The notes under the pieces were generated by a model that was given only the letters and a program-made list of their open reading frames with translations, was not told where the DNA came from and did no database searches. The position numbers and the translations under genes are program-made. From Eggerthellaceae bacterium (lineage in GTDB: Bacteria > Actinomycetota > Coriobacteriia > Coriobacteriales > Eggerthellaceae), in NCBI GenBank assembly GCA_017440565.1, contig JAFSHA010000011.1, positions 1 through 43,807 on the forward strand: a stretch of DNA of 43,807 nucleotides, in the 5' to 3' direction. Positions 41,005-43,807 of the stretch are shown here, in pieces; the stretch's first letter is position 1, and each line of letters starts with the position of its first letter.

Positions 41005-42264
41005 ATGGCAATTGTGGGCGCAGGGCTAAACGCGACGCCAAAGGGCATGAGGCTTTGCATTGGCTTGTTCGGTCGACGCAACGCAGGGAAGTCGAGCCTG
41101 TTTAATGCGCTTTTGGGCCAGGATGCGAGCATCGTGAGCCCTCGTGCGGGCACGACTGCCGACCCGGTTGAAAAGGCCATGGAGCTTCTGCCGCTTGGTC
41201 CGGTCCTCTTCGTTGACACGGCGGGGCTTGACGACGACGAGGGCGAGCTGGGGGGCCTTCGCGCAGGTCGTGCCCGTGATGTATACGAGCGCTGCGACAT
41301 GGGCATAGTGGTTTCGGAGGCTGGCTCGTGGGGGCCGTTCGAAGACGCCGTCGTTGGCGAGCTTTCCGCTCGCAAGACCCCCGTTATCGTCGCCTTCAGC
41401 AAAAACGACCTGCATGGCCTTGGGCTTGCAGAGTGCGAAGCCGCATTGCCTGAGGCCGCCTCCGGGCTGCCCGTGGTTTGCCTGAGCGCGCAGACCGGCG
41501 AGGGCCTCGATGCCCTGCGCCGCGCCATCATCGAGCACGCCCCGGCTCATTTCGTCGAGGAGCCTCGCATAGTGGGGGATTTGGTTGCGCCCGGATCGGT
41601 GGTCGTGCTGGTCATTCCGCTTGACAAGGAGGCGCCGAAAGGCCGCCTCATCCTTCCCCAAGTGCAGGTCATCCGCGATTTGCTCGATAGCGGCTGCGTT
41701 CCCATGGCGGTGCGCGACACCGAGCTTTCCGCATGTCTGGAAAGCCTGGTCGCACCCCCTGCGCTCGTGATAACCGATTCCCAGGCGTTTGCCCAGGTGG
41801 CGGCAATGGTGCCCGAAGACGTTCCCCTCACGAGCTTTTCCGTTGCCTTCGCGCGCTTCAAGGGAGATCTTCCCATGCAGGCTCTGGGCGCCCAGGCTAT
41901 CTCGAGTCTGACGGAAAGCTCGCGCGTTCTCATTGCCGAGGCGTGCACGCATCATCCCATCGAGGAGGACATCGGGACGGTGAAGATCCCGCGCCTTTTG
42001 CGCAAGCGCGTCGGGGAGGGGCTTGCCATCGACAACGTGCGTGGAAGGGACTTCCCCGAGAACCTATCCGATTACGATTTGGTTATTCACTGCGGGGGCT
42101 GTACGCTTAATCGGCGCGCCATGCTCTCGCGCATCCAGGCGTGCGTGGCGGCGGGTGTCCCCGTGACAAACTACGGGCTTACCTTGGCATACCTAAACGG
42201 CATCTTTGATCGCGCGATTCGGGTGTTTCCTGATGCGGACGCGCTTCTGAGGTCTGCCGATTAG
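41005..42264 (+). CDS. hydF: [FeFe]-hydrogenase maturation GTPase HydF
   Basis: 419 residues. N-terminal GTPase domain (LCIGLFGRRNAGKSSLFNALLGQ Walker A, DTAGLDDDEG switch II, SKNDLHGLG as NKxD variant, SAQTGEGLDALRRAI), dimerisation domain, and a C-terminal cluster domain. The Fe-S ligands are C314 and H316 (ACTHHP), then H362, C363 and C366 (HCGGC), matching the HydF CxH...HCxxC signature; IGTVKIPRLLRK and PVTNYGLTLAYLNGI are also typical. HydF is the scaffold on which the 2Fe subcluster is assembled and transferred to HydA; HydE and HydG are not in the window. ATG 41005 follows GGAAGGGAG; a longer frame from 40900 overlaps polA. Confidence 0.95.
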   Translation: MAIVGAGLNATPKGMRLCIGLFGRRNAGKSSLFNALLGQDASIVSPRAGTTADPVEKAMELLPLGPVLFVDTAGLDDDEGELGGLRAGRARDVYERCDMGIVVSEAGSWGPFEDAVVGELSARKTPVIVAFSKNDLHGLGLAECEAALPEAASGLPVVCLSAQTGEGLDALRRAIIEHAPAHFVEEPRIVGDLVAPGSVVVLVIPLDKEAPKGRLILPQVQVIRDLLDSGCVPMAVRDTELSACLESLVAPPALVITDSQAFAQVAAMVPEDVPLTSFSVAFARFKGDLPMQALGAQAISSLTESSRVLIAEACTHHPIEEDIGTVKIPRLLRKRVGEGLAIDNVRGRDFPENLSDYDLVIHCGGCTLNRRAMLSRIQACVAAGVPVTNYGLTLAYLNGIFDRAIRVFPDADALLRSAD

Positions 42265-42304
42265 GCCTTGTCGGATACTGCGCGTTCCTCGGCTCTTCCT
42301 CTCA

Positions 42305-42364
42305 TCGTACCCTTTAGGATCCGTCCGTCGAAAGAATCGTACCCAATCGGTTACCGTTCGTACC
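42305..42364. repeat. Three phased direct repeats TCGTACC upstream of the hydrogenase genes
   Basis: TCGTACC begins at 42305, 42337 and 42358; the first two copies share nine bases (ATCGTACCC). The spacings of 32 and 21 bp correspond to three and two helical turns, so all three would face the same side of the DNA. They end 9 bp before TATATA (42373-42378), a candidate -10. Likely activator binding sites. Confidence 0.5.
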
Positions 42365-42386
42365 AGTGGGACTATATACGCGGCGG

Positions 42387-42421
42387 GCGCCTAGGCGCTA
42401 TGCTGAATCCTAGGGGATTCA
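42387..42421. promoter_or_regulatory. Two palindromes in the NuoE-like gene leader
   Basis: A perfect 12-bp palindrome GCGCCTAGGCGC (42387-42398) and a 7-bp dyad TGAATCC-TAGG-GGATTCA (42404-42421), both centred on CCTAGG-like cores. They lie just downstream of the candidate -10 at 42373-42378, where a repressor or an RNA structure could act. The remainder of the 226-bp gap (42265-42490) contains no gene I can see. Confidence 0.45.
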
Positions 42422-42490
42422 CGCGCCGTCGACATACCGGTTTTTCGGGCTGTTTGCGGCGTTATGCAAAGGAGAGAAAGGGAGGAAATC

Positions 42491-42997
42491 GTGCCGAACT
42501 GCAGAACCGTCGTGCCGTTTGCGGGCACGCCCGAGCAGGAGGAAAGGCTTCGGGCGGTGATCGCCGAGCACAAGGGCACCCAAGGGCCGCTCATGCCCGT
42601 GCTTCATGAGGCTCAGGAAATCTACGGCTACCTTCCGGAAGAGGTGCAGGTCATCATCTCGGAGGAGCTTGACATTCCGCTGGCTGAGATCTACGGCGTA
42701 TCGACGTTCTATTCGCGCTTCACGCTGAACCCGAAGGGCGAGAACCGCATCAGCGTGTGCCTGGGAACGGCGTGCTACGTGAAGGGCGCCGCCGACGTGC
42801 TCGCCGAGGTTGAGGCGCAGATCGGCTGCAAGGCCGGATCCGTCACGCCTGACGGGAAGTTCTCCATCGACGCCGACCGCTGCGTGGGCGCATGCGGCCT
42901 GGCCCCCATCATGATCGTGAACGGCGACGTGTACGGGCACATGACGCCTGACCAGGTCGAGGGCATCCTCGCCAAGTACCGCGGGGAGGTGGCTTAG
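42491..42997 (+). CDS. NuoE-like [2Fe-2S] subunit of a hydrogenase or NADH-linked complex
   Basis: 168 residues, the 24-kDa thioredoxin-like ferredoxin family. N-terminal helical segment (MPVLHEAQEIYGYLPEEVQVII) and the four cluster ligands C90, C95 (VCLGTACYVKGA) and C131, C135 (RCVGACGLAP). It passes electrons between the FMN subunit and the Fe-S chain. Because hydF is directly upstream and a NuoF-like gene follows with no gap, the likely assembly is a HydABC-type (possibly electron-bifurcating) hydrogenase; an NAD-linked formate dehydrogenase is the alternative. GTG 42491 has GGAGG five nt upstream; ATG 42464 in frame is less likely. Confidence 0.9.
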   Translation: MPNCRTVVPFAGTPEQEERLRAVIAEHKGTQGPLMPVLHEAQEIYGYLPEEVQVIISEELDIPLAEIYGVSTFYSRFTLNPKGENRISVCLGTACYVKGAADVLAEVEAQIGCKAGSVTPDGKFSIDADRCVGACGLAPIMIVNGDVYGHMTPDQVEGILAKYRGEVA

Positions 42998-43807
42998 ATG
43001 AGCGCCGTTGAGAACTATTCCGCGATTGTCGCCAAGCTTAAGGACGAACTGCCCGCCAAGCCCGTGCGCGTGACCGTGGGCATGGCGACTTGCGGCCTGA
43101 CGGCCGGGGCTCAGCCGGTGTACGACAAGCTGCACGAGCTTCTCGCAGATGAGGATGATGTGCAGGTCGACCGAGTTGGCTGCATTGGCTCGTGCTTCCT
43201 CGAGCCCATCGTCGAGGTCTTCGACGCGGAGGGCGGGCGCACCACCTATGTCAAGATGACGCCCGAGAAGGCCGCGAAGGTGGTTGAAGACCACATCAAG
43301 GGCGGCTGGGTTGTGGCCGACTACGCCATTAACGGGCCCGACGGTCCCGCGGGCGACGCACCCACGGCCAATGTCGAGGACGCCGGATTCTATCAGGCTC
43401 AGACGCGCATCGCGCTGCGCAAGTGCGGCCTCGTCGACCCCGAGGACGTGCGCCAGTACGTGCTTTCGGGTGGCTATTCTGCTCTCGCGAAGGTGTTCGA
43501 CTCCATGCAGCCTCAGCAGGTTATCGACGAAGTGCTTGCCTCCGGCTTGCGCGGCCGCGGCGGCGCGGGCTTCCCGACGGGCCGCAAGTGGCAGTTCACC
43601 GCCAACGCCACAAGCGAAGACGGCGTCAAGTACGTGGCCTGCAACGCCGACGAGGGCGACCCGGGCGCGTTCATGGACCGCTCCGTCCTTGAGTCCGACC
43701 CGCACTCCGTCATCGAGGCTATGGCCATCGCCGCTTATGCGATCGGCGCGAGCCAGGGCTACGTCTACATTCGCGCCGAGTACCCCATCGCGGTCAAGCG
43801 CCTCGAG
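42998..43807 (+). CDS. NuoF/HydB-like flavoprotein subunit (cut by window end)
   Basis: 270 codons to the window edge without a stop. N-terminal thioredoxin-like [2Fe-2S] domain (about 1-110) with C32 (MATCGLTAG), C62 and C66 (GCIGSCFLEP), as found in HydB and formate dehydrogenase beta subunits but not in plain NuoF. Then the NADH/FMN-binding domain: SGLRGRGGAGFPTGRKW and VACNADEGDPGAFMDRSVLE, which bind FMN and NAD(P)H. The Cys-rich C-terminal ferredoxin part lies beyond the window. ATG 42998 directly follows the stop of the NuoE-like gene. Confidence 0.92.
   Translation, partial: MSAVENYSAIVAKLKDELPAKPVRVTVGMATCGLTAGAQPVYDKLHELLADEDDVQVDRVGCIGSCFLEPIVEVFDAEGGRTTYVKMTPEKAAKVVEDHIKGGWVVADYAINGPDGPAGDAPTANVEDAGFYQAQTRIALRKCGLVDPEDVRQYVLSGGYSALAKVFDSMQPQQVIDEVLASGLRGRGGAGFPTGRKWQFTANATSEDGVKYVACNADEGDPGAFMDRSVLESDPHSVIEAMAIAAYAIGASQGYVYIRAEYPIAVKRLE

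Overview
The window is a GC-rich bacterial chromosome segment. It is densely packed, with about 40 protein genes, nearly all on the + strand, and no phage, IS or CRISPR signature. The gene content suggests a strict anaerobe of the Actinomycetota, most likely class Coriobacteriia (an Eggerthella/Slackia-like lineage). The pointers are an actinobacterial-type GlnR-like regulator beside glnA, a long basic insertion in Rho, a desulfoferrodoxin, an [FeFe]-hydrogenase maturase next to NuoE/NuoF-type subunits, and a histidine operon with a HisZ-HisG fusion. This placement is inference from family resemblance; no database search was possible.

Layout. 1-1290: the 3' end of a 5S rRNA gene with its terminator, then ychF. 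1383-9235: an accessory block with a LarE-type sulfur transferase, a convergent two-gene heterodimeric ABC exporter (minus strand), a shortened GatC with a divergent GatA (no GatB), and a LarB-LarC1 fusion gene for nickel-pincer cofactor synthesis that lacks the LarC2 domain. 9391-17675: histidine operon hisZG-D-C-B-H-A-F-I followed by a PfkB-type kinase. A 119-nt multi-stem inverted-repeat element sits between hisB and hisH. 17736-23975: promoter, long leader, transaldolase, rho, SppA-like protease and a divergent MetRS-like protein, closed by a terminator. 24057-28300: two paralogous CapA-type surface proteins flanking a SanA/YdcF-like gene and an XRE regulator with a perfect palindromic candidate operator.

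28403-30272: rpsB-tsf with promoter and terminator. 30313-34953: murA, an LCP-like protein without the usual catalytic arginine motif, NifU-type scaffold, a nine-cysteine orphan, a zinc-ribbon protein and lgt. 34970-36106: desulfoferrodoxin and rpmE with a set of hairpins and operator-like palindromes. 36143-38229: glnA and a GlnR-like regulator. 38298-40925: polA. 41005-43807: hydF, a repeat-rich 226-bp intergenic region, then NuoE-like and (cut by the window end) NuoF-like subunits, probably of a multimeric NAD(P)-linked hydrogenase.

Most of the window is housekeeping. The parts that look least ordinary are the incomplete lar pathway with its neighbouring GatCA pair, the structured element inside the his operon, the MetRS-like protein with a degenerate KMSKS loop, the inactive-looking LCP protein, the paired palindromes embedded in the rpmE promoter, and the helically phased repeats upstream of the hydrogenase genes.
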